DNA of 48,308 bases from an uncultured Bacilli bacterium (GTDB lineage: Bacteria > Bacillota_I > Bacilli_A > RF39 > UBA660), in contig CANQQX010000007.1 in assembly GCA_947626115.1 (NCBI GenBank), forward strand, positions 1-48,308, given 5' to 3'. The position numbers were made by a program, and so were the translations under genes. Shown piece by piece: positions 1 to 9,718 of the stretch (its first letter is position 1; the number at the start of each line of letters is the position of its first letter). The notes below the pieces were generated by a model. That model did not search any database, was not told where the DNA came from, and saw nothing but the letters and a program-made list of their open reading frames with translations.

Positions 1-1001
1 GATTGATGTCTAGGCCAATAGAAGCCAGCGTATTTAGCAAGTTGATTGTGAGATTTAAAAAGATTAATATCAACAATTTCAGCCAAGATACCAGCAGCAA
101 AAACTGGACCAATGCCTGGAATGGATAAAAGGATATGATAAGCGTTAGAATCTAAGCCTTTAATGACTTTTAAGATAGCCTTATCAATACTTTTAATCTC
201 AGATTGAAGACAAGTAATAATAGTTAAAGAAGAAGCAATAGCAGAGCCAACAGCTTCATAAGAGACAGCATCAAGTCTGTAAGAATCTCTAGCAGCTTTA
301 ACTAAGATATTAGCGTTGTTTTCTGGGTTTTTAAAGCGATTTTTCCCCTTAGAAGAAATAAAATCGACAAGATTTTCGATAGGGGTATTAATGATATCTT
401 CGATAGAAAGGAATTCAGTTAAAATAGCAGAAGAAGATTTACCAAATTTATCAGAAAAAGGTTTATTATCAGTATTTTCCAAACCAGAGAATTTAAGGAA
501 GATATTAGCAGAAACATAACATTTTTCTTTAGAAATTTGGTCAGCAAGGTGCTTTCTTTGACGAGTTAATCTTTGCAAAGCAAGAAACTGAGAACCTTTA
601 AAAGGAGATAAAGAATTAGTACGACCTACGCGAATAAAATCAGCGATGATAAAAGCATCACCTGGATCAGTCTTTTCCATTTCAATATAGGAATCTTTGT
701 ATTTGTCAATGCTTTTAGCATTAACAGTATAAACAACGGAATGAAGATTGTTTAAAATAGGATTAGAACTTAAATAGGAAGCAATATGAATATAATAAAC
801 ACCAGTGCATTCCATAGCAAAGATAACTTTATTAAAATGGTGTTCATTCATAATATTAGAAATAGAACTGACTAAATAATCTGAACCAGAAGGTGTATTA
901 TCAAAAGACAAATTAAGAAGTTTGTCTTGATTAAAATTTATTGCACAAACTTGATTAGATTTTAAAGAGACATCAATACCAACAAATAAAGTTTGATTCA
1001 T
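1..1001 (-). CDS. IS110-family transposase (DEDD recombinase), C-terminus cut by window edge
   Basis: This gene is absent from the ORF track because it has no stop inside the window. Reading down from ATG at 1001 gives 333 codons. The N-terminal DEDD (RuvC-like) domain shows GIDVSLKS near residue 8, an acidic MECTGVYY near 67, and TDPGDA near 110. The C-terminal Tnp_IS110 part shows IPGIGPVFAAGILAEI and then KYAGFYWPRHQ. In the family the next residues normally include the catalytic serine, and the last two bases (TC on the minus strand) do open a serine codon. The start is supported by AAAGGTGGTG a few bases upstream. The enzyme excises and inserts its element guided by a bridge RNA. The reading frame is intact as far as it can be seen, so the element may be active. 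Confidence 0.9.
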   Translation of the reverse strand, partial: MNQTLFVGIDVSLKSNQVCAINFNQDKLLNLSFDNTPSGSDYLVSSISNIMNEHHFNKVIFAMECTGVYYIHIASYLSSNPILNNLHSVVYTVNAKSIDKYKDSYIEMEKTDPGDAFIIADFIRVGRTNSLSPFKGSQFLALQRLTRQRKHLADQISKEKCYVSANIFLKFSGLENTDNKPFSDKFGKSSSAILTEFLSIEDIINTPIENLVDFISSKGKNRFKNPENNANILVKAARDSYRLDAVSYEAVGSAIASSLTIITCLQSEIKSIDKAILKVIKGLDSNAYHILLSIPGIGPVFAAGILAEIVDINLFKSHNQLAKYAGFYWPRHQ

Positions 1002-1050
1002 AGAATCACCACCTTTCTAATTAAGAATTTTGTGAAATATTAAAATGAAT

Positions 1051-1273
1051 GTGGTAGCCTAATCTTAAACCATAACAGCAACCTCGCATATTAGCAATCA
1101 TCAATAAGTAGGTAAAATGCTATGTTACTCAAAGAGTTGCAGCATCTGAGTAAGAAGAATATAGATTTAAGTTAGGAAGCAGTCTTAATAAGCAATCGAA
1201 GTTGCAAGGAGCGAAAGAATTTTCCATTCAACTATAATATTTCGAATAAATATTATAAGTATTAGACTACCAC
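1051..1273 (-). ncRNA. Candidate IS110 bridge RNA
   Basis: This structured non-coding segment lies directly upstream of the transposase, on the same strand. Its ends are complementary: GTGGTAGCCTAAT at 1051-1063 pairs with ATTAGACTACCAC at 1261-1273, 13 positions with one mismatch. Inside, a perfect 10-bp hairpin (1233-1242 with 1248-1257, loop CGAAT on the plus strand) lies at the RNA 5' side. A 7-bp stem TTACTCA/TGAGTAA (1125-1131 with 1147-1153) encloses a 15-nt loop. A small 5' hairpin followed by larger loops is how IS110-group bridge RNAs are organised. Which loops pair with target and donor cannot be decided without both element junctions. Confidence 0.6.
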
Positions 1274-1286
1274 CAGTCAAAAGCGA

Positions 1287-1328
1287 AAATTTTATAATTT
1301 TTAGTTATAACTAAAAATTATAAAATTT
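1287..1328. repeat. 42-bp perfect palindrome between IS110 end and folD
   Basis: The sequence from 1287 to 1328 equals its own reverse complement over all 42 bases, centred on TTATAA, and is almost pure A/T. It could be an intrinsic terminator stem, the flank or target of the IS110 insertion, or both. It lies just outside the paired ends of the candidate bridge RNA. A second, smaller inverted repeat (AATCAAA/TTTGATT) follows near 1339-1356. Confidence 0.85.
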
Positions 1329-1386
1329 ATATCAAAGTAATCAAAATTATTTGATTACAAAAAATATTATACGAGGAGTGATAAAT

Positions 1387-2208
1387 TTGGAATTACTTGA
1401 TGGAAAAAAAGTAAGTACTGAAGTACTTAATGAAGTAAAAGAAAAATTAAGTAAATTAGATAAAAAATTAGGACTAGCTATTATATGGGTTGGTAATAAT
1501 GAAGCAAGTAGTATATATATAAAAAATAAATTAAAAAAATGTGAAGAATTAGGAGTAGATGGTAAATTATATCATTTAGATGAAAATACAACTGAAGAAG
1601 AAGTTATTAATTTAATTGATAAATTAAATAATGATGATAGTATAAATGGAATTATTTTACAAAGTCCTGTACCTAAACAAATTGATATTATAAATTGTTT
1701 TAATAGAATTAAACCAAGTAAAGATATTGATGGTTTTTCTAATATATCTTTAGGTAATTTAGTACTAGGTAAACCTAGTCATATATCTTGTACTCCTAAA
1801 GGAATAATGAAATTACTTGATTATTATCATATTAATTTAGAAGGTAAAAATGTTTGTTTAATTAATAGAAGTATTATAGTAGGTAAACCTTTATTTAATT
1901 TATTAATTAGTAAGAATGCCACAGTTTGTATGTGTCATTCTTACACTAATAACTTAAATGAAATAACTAAGAATGCTGATATAGTTATTAGTGCCGTGGG
2001 TAATCCTAAATTTATTACTAAAGATATGTTAAAAGATGGAGCAATAGTAATAGATGTAGGTATATCTAGAGTAGATGGTAAAGTTGTTGGGGATGTTGAC
2101 TTTCCCAATGTTTTAGATAAAGTATCGTATATAACACCTGTTCCTGGGGGAGTTGGGCCAATGACAGTAGCAATGATTTTTGATAATTTAATAGAAAGTA
2201 TAGAATAA
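1387..2208 (+). CDS. folD: Bifunctional methylenetetrahydrofolate dehydrogenase / methenyl-THF cyclohydrolase FolD
   Basis: A cytosolic enzyme that interconverts 5,10-methylene-THF and 10-formyl-THF. Family signatures are clear: the substrate/cyclohydrolase segment with [13 protein letters not shown] (the catalytic Lys region), [24 protein letters not shown], and the Rossmann part with [15 protein letters not shown] and [12 protein letters not shown] near the C-terminus. I use TTG at 1387 rather than the ORF-track start at 1351. GAGGAGTG sits about 6 bases before 1387, and the product then begins MELLDGKK as expected for about 273 residues. It opens a folate/thymidylate gene set. The IS110 end lies directly upstream, so its original promoter region may have been altered. 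Confidence 0.95.
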   Translation: MELLDGKKVSTEVLNEVKEKLSKLDKKLGLAIIWVGNNEASSIYIKNKLKKCEELGVDGKLYHLDENTTEEEVINLIDKLNNDDSINGIILQSPVPKQIDIINCFNRIKPSKDIDGFSNISLGNLVLGKPSHISCTPKGIMKLLDYYHINLEGKNVCLINRSIIVGKPLFNLLISKNATVCMCHSYTNNLNEITKNADIVISAVGNPKFITKDMLKDGAIVIDVGISRVDGKVVGDVDFPNVLDKVSYITPVPGGVGPMTVAMIFDNLIESIE

Positions 2209-2234
2209 TATTTAGAAATGGTGGAGGTAATAAA

Positions 2235-3458
2235 ATGGATAAATATTTAGAAGAAGCTTTAAAATTAGAAAGAAAAAGACAAGAAGAAAATATTGAATTA
2301 ATTGCATCAGAGAATTATGTATCAAAAGATGTATTAAAAATACAAGGAAGTATTTTAACTAATAAGTATGCAGAAGGATATCCTTCTAAAAGATATTATG
2401 GTGGTTGTGAATATATTGATATATTTGAAAATAAAGCAATTGAATATGTAACTAAATTATTTGATTGTAAATATGCTAATGTTCAACCACATAGTGGTTC
2501 TAGTGCTAATATGGCTGTATATAGAGCCTTACTAAATCATGGTGATAAAGTAATGGGAATGAATTTAAATCATGGTGGTCATTTAACTCATGGTTATAGT
2601 TTAAATTTTAGTGGCATTGATTATGAAATAGTTAGCTATGATGTTGATCCAGAAACAGAAATGATTAATTATGATACATTAAGAGAGTTAGCTTTAAAAG
2701 AAAAGCCAAAAATGATTATTGCTGGAGCATCTGCTTATTCGAGAATAATCGATTTTAAAAAGATAAGAGAAATATGTGATGAAGTAGGAGCTTATATGTT
2801 TGTTGATATGGCTCATATTGCTGGACTCGTTGCCGTAGGTCTTCATCCATCACCAATTCCTTATGCTGATGTTGTTACATCTACAACTCATAAAACTTTG
2901 AGAGGACCACGTGGTGGCATTATTTTAACTAATAATGAAGAAATAGCAAAGAAAATAAATAAAACTATTTTCCCTGGTATTCAAGGTGGACCACTTATGC
3001 ATGTAATTGGTGCTAAAGCCCAAAGTTTTTATGAAGCATTACAACCTGAATTTAAAACTTATCAAGAACAAGTTTTAAAGAATATTAAAGCGATGAGTGA
3101 TGAATTTATTAAACTAGGTTATCATGTTATAAGTGGTGGTACTGATAATCATTTAATTTTACTTGATGTTAAAGGTAGTGTGGGTGTAAATGGTAAAGAA
3201 GCAGAAAAGCTACTTGATCAAATCCATATTACCGTAAATAAAAATACGATTCCTAATGAAACGGAAAAAGCGATGGTAGCAAGTGGTATTAGAATAGGAT
3301 CACCTGCTATGACTACAAGAGGTTTTAAAGAAGAAGAATTTATAGAAGTTACTCATATTATTGATGAGGCTTTAAGAAATAAAGATAACAAAGAAGTATT
3401 AGATAAACTTACTAAAGAAGTATTAGAATTAACTTCTAAGTATCCACTTAATTATTAA
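2235..3458 (+). CDS. glyA: Serine hydroxymethyltransferase
   Basis: A PLP enzyme converting serine and THF to glycine and 5,10-methylene-THF, the one-carbon donor used by the thymidylate synthase encoded next. The 407-residue length matches bacterial GlyA. Visible landmarks are LIASENYVS near residue 20, [29 protein letters not shown], the VDMAHIAGL segment, and the PLP-lysine motif [12 protein letters not shown] near 220. The C-terminal [14 protein letters not shown] is also present. The ribosome site GGTGGAGGTAATAAA precedes ATG. It follows folD by 26 bases and precedes thyA by 10, so it is almost certainly cotranscribed. Confidence 0.97.
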   Translation: MDKYLEEALKLERKRQEENIELIASENYVSKDVLKIQGSILTNKYAEGYPSKRYYGGCEYIDIFENKAIEYVTKLFDCKYANVQPHSGSSANMAVYRALLNHGDKVMGMNLNHGGHLTHGYSLNFSGIDYEIVSYDVDPETEMINYDTLRELALKEKPKMIIAGASAYSRIIDFKKIREICDEVGAYMFVDMAHIAGLVAVGLHPSPIPYADVVTSTTHKTLRGPRGGIILTNNEEIAKKINKTIFPGIQGGPLMHVIGAKAQSFYEALQPEFKTYQEQVLKNIKAMSDEFIKLGYHVISGGTDNHLILLDVKGSVGVNGKEAEKLLDQIHITVNKNTIPNETEKAMVASGIRIGSPAMTTRGFKEEEFIEVTHIIDEALRNKDNKEVLDKLTKEVLELTSKYPLNY

Positions 3459-3468
3459 GGAGTAGAAT

Positions 3469-4320
3469 ATGTCGAAGTGGGATAAAAAATATATTGAATT
3501 ATGTGAAGAAATTTTAGAAAAAGGTACCAGAGTCAAAAATAGAACTGGTATTGATACTATAAAAATACCTTTTAAATCATTTGAATTTGATTTAGAAGAA
3601 GAGTTTCCAATTTTAACAACTAAATTTGTAGCTTTTAAATCTGCTGTTTTAGAAATGCTTTGGTTTTATCAAGCTAAATCTAATGATGTTAGATGGCTTC
3701 AAGAACGGGGCGTTAAAATATGGAATGAATGGGAAATCGATGAAAATGGTCATTATCAAGGCCGGATATTTCCAAAAGAATATGCGCATACTATTGGGAC
3801 AGCTTATGGTTATATTGTGAATAAATTTAATTTAACTGACAAACTAATTAAAAAATTAAAAGAAAATCCAACTGATAGACGAATGATCATGAGTTTATGG
3901 CAAGATGATTATTTAGACACTGCTGTACTTCCATCTTGTGTCTGGAATTCTATGTGGGATGTAACTGATGGTAAACTTAATGCCATTGTAACATGCAGGA
4001 GTAATGATGTACCTTTAGGTATGCCATTTAATATATGTCAATATGCGGTATTAATTCATATGCTTGCCCAAGTAACAGGACTAAAACCAGGTAAATTATA
4101 TTATAATGCCAAAGATTTACATATCTATGTTAATCAAATTGATGGCATTAAAGAACAAATTAAAAGATATCATGAACTTGGTGATTTTGCATCTCCTAAA
4201 TTATGGTTAAATCCAGAAATAAAAGATTTTTATGAGTTTGATAATTCGAAAGAACTTAAAGATATTAAACTAATTGATTATGAACATCATGGTAAAATAT
4301 CAATGCCGGTGGCTGTATGA
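3469..4320 (+). CDS. thyA: Thymidylate synthase ThyA
   Basis: Methylates dUMP to dTMP using 5,10-methylene-THF and releases dihydrofolate. The 283-residue protein shows GTRVKNRTGIDT at the N-terminus, TDRRMIMSLWQDDYLD, the catalytic cysteine in LPSCVWNSMWDV, CRSNDVPLGMPFNICQYA, and the dUMP-binding DLHIYVNQIDGI. The active-site surroundings (PSCVW rather than PPCH) and the length point to the longer Bacillus/phage-type branch of ThyA rather than the E. coli type; this branch assignment is my inference. The stop TGA overlaps the ATG of dfrA, so translation is coupled. That overlap also shows UGA is read as stop. Confidence 0.96.
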   Translation: MSKWDKKYIELCEEILEKGTRVKNRTGIDTIKIPFKSFEFDLEEEFPILTTKFVAFKSAVLEMLWFYQAKSNDVRWLQERGVKIWNEWEIDENGHYQGRIFPKEYAHTIGTAYGYIVNKFNLTDKLIKKLKENPTDRRMIMSLWQDDYLDTAVLPSCVWNSMWDVTDGKLNAIVTCRSNDVPLGMPFNICQYAVLIHMLAQVTGLKPGKLYYNAKDLHIYVNQIDGIKEQIKRYHELGDFASPKLWLNPEIKDFYEFDNSKELKDIKLIDYEHHGKISMPVAV

Positions 4321-4805
4321 TTTCCTTGATCGCAGCTATTGGCAAAAATGGCGAAATAGGTAAGAATAATGAGCTTATTTGGCATTTAAAAGAAGATATG
4401 CAGTATTTTAAAAAAACGACGATGAATCATCCAGTAATAATGGGATATAACACTTATAAATCAATAGGAAGAGCTCTTCCAAATCGTTTAAATATTGTTT
4501 TAACTAAAAATAATAAAGATAAAATAACTGATGAGAGTATATTAGTTTATGATGATTTAAATAAATTAATTAAAGATTTAAAAGAAGATGAAGAATACTT
4601 TGTAATTGGTGGTTCTTCTATATATCAAGCATTTTATAATTTGGCTGATAAAATGTATTTAACAGAGATAAATGCGGAAGATAAAGATGCCGATAGTTAT
4701 TTTCCTAAAATTAATTATAATGATTGGCAAAAACATATAATTAATCATTTAGAAGAAAATGATATTACTTATGATTTTGTGATATATGAAAGGCTAAATA
4801 AATGA
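4317..4805 (+). CDS. folA: Dihydrofolate reductase
   Basis: Reduces the dihydrofolate made by ThyA back to THF with NADPH. The 162-residue length is normal for bacterial DHFR. The protein shows SLIAAIGKNGEIGKNNELIW, the catalytic acidic residue in HLKEDMQYFKKTT near residue 27, the NADPH-contacting VIMGYNTYKSIGRALPNR, and FVIGGSSIYQAF. It overlaps thyA by four bases (ATGA) and pyrH by four, placing it in one tightly packed operon. Together with glyA and thyA it closes the thymidylate folate cycle within three consecutive genes. Nothing suggests a plasmid-borne trimethoprim-resistance variant. Confidence 0.95.
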   Translation: MISLIAAIGKNGEIGKNNELIWHLKEDMQYFKKTTMNHPVIMGYNTYKSIGRALPNRLNIVLTKNNKDKITDESILVYDDLNKLIKDLKEDEEYFVIGGSSIYQAFYNLADKMYLTEINAEDKDADSYFPKINYNDWQKHIINHLEENDITYDFVIYERLNK

Positions 4806-5494
4806 GTAGAATAATTTTAAAATTTAGTGGAGAAGCTTTAAAAAATCATGATGAATTAGTTGCTAAAGAAAAGCTAGCTATTATTTTAAAAACAATTAAA
4901 TTATTACAAGAAAATAATCATGAAATAGCTTTAGTTATTGGGGGAGGTAACTTTTTTCGGGGAAGAGAAAACGAAGATATGGAAAAAGTTACCCGAGATA
5001 CAATTGGCATGCTTGGTACAGTTATGAATGCTTTATATGTTAAAGATTATTTAGAGAATCATGATATTAATAGTATTATATCAACACCTTTTGATTTTCC
5101 TAATTTAATTGAAAAATATAATAGAGAAGAATTAAAAGACTTATATGATAAAGGAAGTATTGTTATCTTTGGTGGTGGCGTTGGTTTAAGTGGTTATTCC
5201 ACTGATTCAGGAACTATCTTAGCAAGAGATATTCTTGATGCTAATTTAATTATTAAAATGACTAATGTTGATGGTGTATATAGTGATGATCCAAAAGTAA
5301 ATAAAAACGCTATTAAATTTGATTATTTAAGTTATAAGGATGTTTTAGATAATGAATATCAAGTAATGGATTTATATGCTATTAAAAAATGTCAAGAAAC
5401 TAAAACTAAAATACTCGTGATGAATATAGATAATTATGAGAAATTAAATGATTATTTTAATGGTAAAATTATTGGAACAGAAATAGGTGAGTAA
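4802..5494 (+). CDS. pyrH: UMP kinase
   Basis: Phosphorylates UMP to UDP at the base of pyrimidine nucleotide synthesis. It belongs to the amino-acid-kinase fold. Recognisable parts are ILKFSGEAL at the N-terminus, LVIGGGNFFRGRE, TRDTIGMLGTVMNAL, the glycine-rich IVIFGGGVGLSGYSTDSGT near 120-140, and KMTNVDGVYSDDPK. At 230 residues it is slightly short but complete. It overlaps folA by four bases and is followed immediately by a dTMP-kinase gene. The usual Firmicute partners of pyrH (tsf, frr) are not here; instead it has joined the thymidylate gene set. Confidence 0.93.
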   Translation: MSRIILKFSGEALKNHDELVAKEKLAIILKTIKLLQENNHEIALVIGGGNFFRGRENEDMEKVTRDTIGMLGTVMNALYVKDYLENHDINSIISTPFDFPNLIEKYNREELKDLYDKGSIVIFGGGVGLSGYSTDSGTILARDILDANLIIKMTNVDGVYSDDPKVNKNAIKFDYLSYKDVLDNEYQVMDLYAIKKCQETKTKILVMNIDNYEKLNDYFNGKIIGTEIGE

Positions 5495-5495
5495 G

Positions 5496-6164
5496 ATGGG
5501 TAAATTATTATTAATTGAAGGAACAGATTGTTCAGGTAAAGGAACACAAAGTGAACTTTTAAAGAAAAATTTAGAAAAAGAAAGTTACAAAGTAGTTGAA
5601 CTTTCTTTTCCCATGTATGATACCCCAACTGGAAAAATAGTTGGTGGTCCATACTTAGGTAAACAAAGTATATGTGAAGGTTGGTTTAAGGAAGGTGCTA
5701 ATAATGTCCCTGCTAAGGTGGCATCATTATATTATGCTGCTGATAGATTATATAATGTAGATATTATAAAAGAATATTTAGATAAAGATTATATAGTCAT
5801 ATTAGATCGTTATGTTACTAGTAATATGGGTCATCAAGCTGGTAAAATAAAAGATAAAGAAGAAAGACTTAAAATGTTTAAATGGCTAGAAAAGTTAGAA
5901 TATGATTTACTTGGGTTACCTAGACCTGATATTGAAATATTTTTACATATGCCTTATGAATATAGTAAAAAATTACAAAAAAATAGAGAAGAATTAGATC
6001 AACATGAAACTTCTGAAGAAAATATTAGAAATGCCGAAAGAGCCTATATAGAGATGGCTGATCTATTTAATTTTATTAAAATAGAATGTGTTAAAAATAA
6101 TAATATTAGAACAATTGAAGACATTCAAGAAGAATTATTAAATAAAGTAAAAGATTTATTATGA
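5496..6164 (+). CDS. tmk: dTMP kinase-family protein
   Basis: Predicted to phosphorylate dTMP to dTDP, the step after ThyA. The P-loop is GTDCSGKGTQ near residue 9, followed by FPMYDTPTGKIVGG, and the DRYVTSN signature typical of thymidylate kinases lies near residue 108. The lid region has KKLQKNREELDQHE. The P-loop (SGKGTQ) and the insertion around GGPYLGKQS differ from E. coli Tmk and resemble a Clostridia-type branch. I chose ATG 5496 over GTG 5487 because AGGTGAG sits at a suitable distance. The start lies just past the pyrH stop, and the end overlaps the next gene by four bases. Confidence 0.9.
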   Translation: MGKLLLIEGTDCSGKGTQSELLKKNLEKESYKVVELSFPMYDTPTGKIVGGPYLGKQSICEGWFKEGANNVPAKVASLYYAADRLYNVDIIKEYLDKDYIVILDRYVTSNMGHQAGKIKDKEERLKMFKWLEKLEYDLLGLPRPDIEIFLHMPYEYSKKLQKNREELDQHETSEENIRNAERAYIEMADLFNFIKIECVKNNNIRTIEDIQEELLNKVKDLL

Positions 6165-6598
6165 ATATCGAAATATTACCAATAATAAAAGAAGATTTTT
6201 TAAAAATACCGAAAGATAATTTAAGTGGTTTTGTAAATTTTGTTTATACTGATAATTTAAATGGTATTTATTATGATAGTAGATTACTTGGTTTAGTAGG
6301 ATTATCGCCGACATTTAATAATTTATCGATAGATATTATGATACTTCCTAAATATAGACATTTAGGTATTGCTACTTATGTATTAAGTAAAATAATATTA
6401 GATGGGCAAAACTATCCTAATTATGAAAAATTCATTTGTTTATGTTCACCTAAAAATATAGCTAGTAATAAATTAATGCAAAAATTAAAATGGAGTCAAG
6501 ATACTAGTTATGATGATGTGATGCTTAATGAAGGTGGGGAATTTTTCTATATTTATTATCATAATAATCCTTTCTTTCAAAAATTAATGAGTAAATAA
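6161..6598 (+). CDS. GNAT-family N-acetyltransferase-like protein
   Basis: A 145-residue protein with the GNAT acetyl-CoA-binding signature. The beta strand IDIMILPKYRHLGIATYVL (around residue 58) corresponds to motif A with its R-x-x-G-I-A turn, and NIASNKLMQKLKW near 105 to motif B. The substrate is unknown and nothing in the sequence indicates one. It overlaps tmk by four bases, is the last gene of the folD-tmk operon, and is followed by a short hairpin with a T-run. Its place may simply be opportunistic. Confidence 0.7.
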   Translation: MNIEILPIIKEDFLKIPKDNLSGFVNFVYTDNLNGIYYDSRLLGLVGLSPTFNNLSIDIMILPKYRHLGIATYVLSKIILDGQNYPNYEKFICLCSPKNIASNKLMQKLKWSQDTSYDDVMLNEGGEFFYIYYHNNPFFQKLMSK

Positions 6599-6599
6599 T

Positions 6600-6619
6600 G
6601 GACTTTTAGTCCTTTTTTC
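6600..6619 (+). terminator. Intrinsic terminator after the folD-tmk operon
   Basis: GGACT-TTT-AGTCC forms a short 5-bp stem followed directly by TTTTTTC. The stem is short, so readthrough into queA is possible. Confidence 0.55.
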
Positions 6620-6647
6620 TTTATAATACATAAGGGATGTGAATATT

Positions 6648-7670
6648 ATGGATATTAATGATTATAATTATGAACTTGATAGTAGTTTTATTGCCCAAAG
6701 TCCAATTAAAAATCGTAGTGAATCAAAATTAATGATTTTAAATAAAGATACTGGTGAAGTTGAACATACTAGATTTTTTAATATTAAAAATTATTTAAAA
6801 AAAGGTGATGTATTAGTTTTAAATGATACAAAAGTATTACCAGCAAGATTAATGGGTAAAAAGATAGATACTGATGCAAATATTGAAGTGTTATTATTAA
6901 AAAATATTGAAGGAGATATTTGGGAATGTTTAGCTCGTCCTGGTAAAAGATTACATATTGGTACTATTATTAAATTTAGTGAGACTTTAGAATGTGAAGT
7001 AATAGAAAAATTAGAAGATGGTATCATAAGAGTTAATTTTAAATACCAAGGTATATTTTTAGAAATTATAGAAAGAATTGGTTTAATGCCACTTCCACCA
7101 TATATTCATGAAACACTTAAAGAACAAGATCGTTATCAAACTGTCTATGCGAAATATTTAGGTAGTGCAGCAGCACCAACAGCAGGACTACATTTTACGA
7201 AAGAATTACTAAAAGAAATAGAAGATATGGGCGTAGAAGTGTGTTATGTTACTTTACATGTTGGTTTAGGTACCTTTAGACCTGTTGAAGTAGAAAATAT
7301 TAAAGAACATCATATGCACTCGGAATATTACGAAATGAAGAGTGATGTTGCAGATATTTTAAATAATGCCAAAAAAGAACACCGAAATATTTATGCCGTT
7401 GGTACTACTAGTACAAGAGTTTTGGAAACAGTTATGCATAAATATGGTGAATTTAAGGAGTGTAGTGGTAATACAGATATTTTTATTTATCCTGGTTTTG
7501 AATTTCAAGCTATTAATGGTTTAATTACTAATTTTCATTTACCTAAAAGTACTCTTTTAATGCTAGTAAGTGCTCTATCTAAAAGAGAATATATTTTAAA
7601 TGCTTATGAAATAGCGAAAGAGAAGAACTATCGATTCTTCTCTTTCGGAGATGCTATGTTTATTAAATAG
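6648..7670 (+). CDS. queA: S-adenosylmethionine:tRNA ribosyltransferase-isomerase QueA
   Basis: Transfers the ribosyl part of SAM to preQ1-modified tRNA to make epoxyqueuosine. The family pattern is strong over the whole 340 residues: DYNYELDSSFIAQSP at the N-terminus, VLVLNDTKVLPARLMG near 58, the conserved LARPGKR, GSAAAPTAGLHFTKELL near 170, HVGLGTFRPVE, and the terminal NGLITNFHLPKSTLLMLVSA. ATG 6648 is preferred to GTG 6639 because AAGGGATG lies at normal spacing only from the ATG. The partner enzyme Tgt is encoded about 0.5 kb downstream, across a convergent/divergent unknown gene. The 3' end overlaps that opposite-strand gene by eight bases. Confidence 0.96.
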   Translation: MDINDYNYELDSSFIAQSPIKNRSESKLMILNKDTGEVEHTRFFNIKNYLKKGDVLVLNDTKVLPARLMGKKIDTDANIEVLLLKNIEGDIWECLARPGKRLHIGTIIKFSETLECEVIEKLEDGIIRVNFKYQGIFLEIIERIGLMPLPPYIHETLKEQDRYQTVYAKYLGSAAAPTAGLHFTKELLKEIEDMGVEVCYVTLHVGLGTFRPVEVENIKEHHMHSEYYEMKSDVADILNNAKKEHRNIYAVGTTSTRVLETVMHKYGEFKECSGNTDIFIYPGFEFQAINGLITNFHLPKSTLLMLVSALSKREYILNAYEIAKEKNYRFFSFGDAMFIK

Positions 7671-8109
7671 ACATTTCGGCATCTTTTTCTATTTGTAGTG
7701 AATCTAAACGATTAACTAAATATCTTTCAAGTTGAATAATTACATTATCATAAACCCCAAATTGTCTTTTACATAATGTTACTAATTCATATTTACTTTT
7801 GACTAAATTAGCAAGTTCAAGATATAATAAATTGTTATCAACTACTTTTAGATAAAAATAAGCAATTTCATCACCAGTTAATAATCCAAGTGATTTTGAA
7901 GATGCTAATAATCTATTAGCTACTATACCCATAATAGACATTCTATTTTTATATTTGCCTAAAGTGTTTCTTAACTTTTCAGCTTTTTTATCTAATTCAT
8001 GCATTTTATCAAGCGTTAAAGTTTCAAAGTGTGAAAAATTAATTGATTGATAAAATTTCTTCATATTTTCTTGGCTATAATAGCAATCAAAACTATAATT
8101 ATATTGCAT
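7663..8109 (-). CDS. Hypothetical helical protein between queA and tgt
   Basis: A 148-residue protein I do not recognise. It is predicted to be mostly helical and cytosolic. It has no signal peptide or membrane segment, and charged, Leu-rich stretches such as KMHELDKKAEKLRNTLGKY and LVNRLDSLQIEKDAEMSI. It has its own good promoter (TTGACA, 17-bp spacer, TAAAAT) and a strong ribosome site, AAGGGGGAATTTATA before ATG. That supports a real gene even though it interrupts the queA-tgt pair on the opposite strand. Its 3' end overlaps queA tail to tail by eight bases, and its promoter is interleaved with that of tgt. Confidence 0.75.
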   Translation of the reverse strand: MQYNYSFDCYYSQENMKKFYQSINFSHFETLTLDKMHELDKKAEKLRNTLGKYKNRMSIMGIVANRLLASSKSLGLLTGDEIAYFYLKVVDNNLLYLELANLVKSKYELVTLCKRQFGVYDNVIIQLERYLVNRLDSLQIEKDAEMSI

Positions 8110-8141
8110 TATAAATTCCCCCTTCTTTAAAATTAGCGTTT

Positions 8142-9634
<1,493 letters not shown>

Positions 9635-9718
9635 CTACTATTTTTTCTTGAACTAAAATGGCATATATGATAATATTTTAATAGACGTAAATATAAAAGT
9701 AGTAAGGATTGGTAGTTT

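Larger units (their letters stand above)
1..1286 (-). mobile_element. IS110-family insertion sequence, partial (left end and most of the transposase)
   Basis: A minus-strand IS110-type transposase runs off the window start. It is preceded by a long structured non-coding end, which is the layout of IS110-group elements: no terminal inverted repeats, and a bridge RNA encoded in the end upstream of the transposase. The outer boundary is not sharp. I place it just before the palindrome at 1287, because the paired ends of the RNA-like region finish at 1273. The opposite end lies outside the window, so neither target duplication nor exact junction can be read. Confidence 0.75.

Noticed and set aside
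316-519. ORF 316..519 on the plus strand
   Set aside because: Lies opposite the IS110 transposase, which has clear family motifs on the other strand.
4317-4805. Dihydrofolate reductase as an acquired trimethoprim-resistance gene
   Set aside because: Embedded in a host-like folate operon with matching composition and no mobile flanks on either side of the gene itself.
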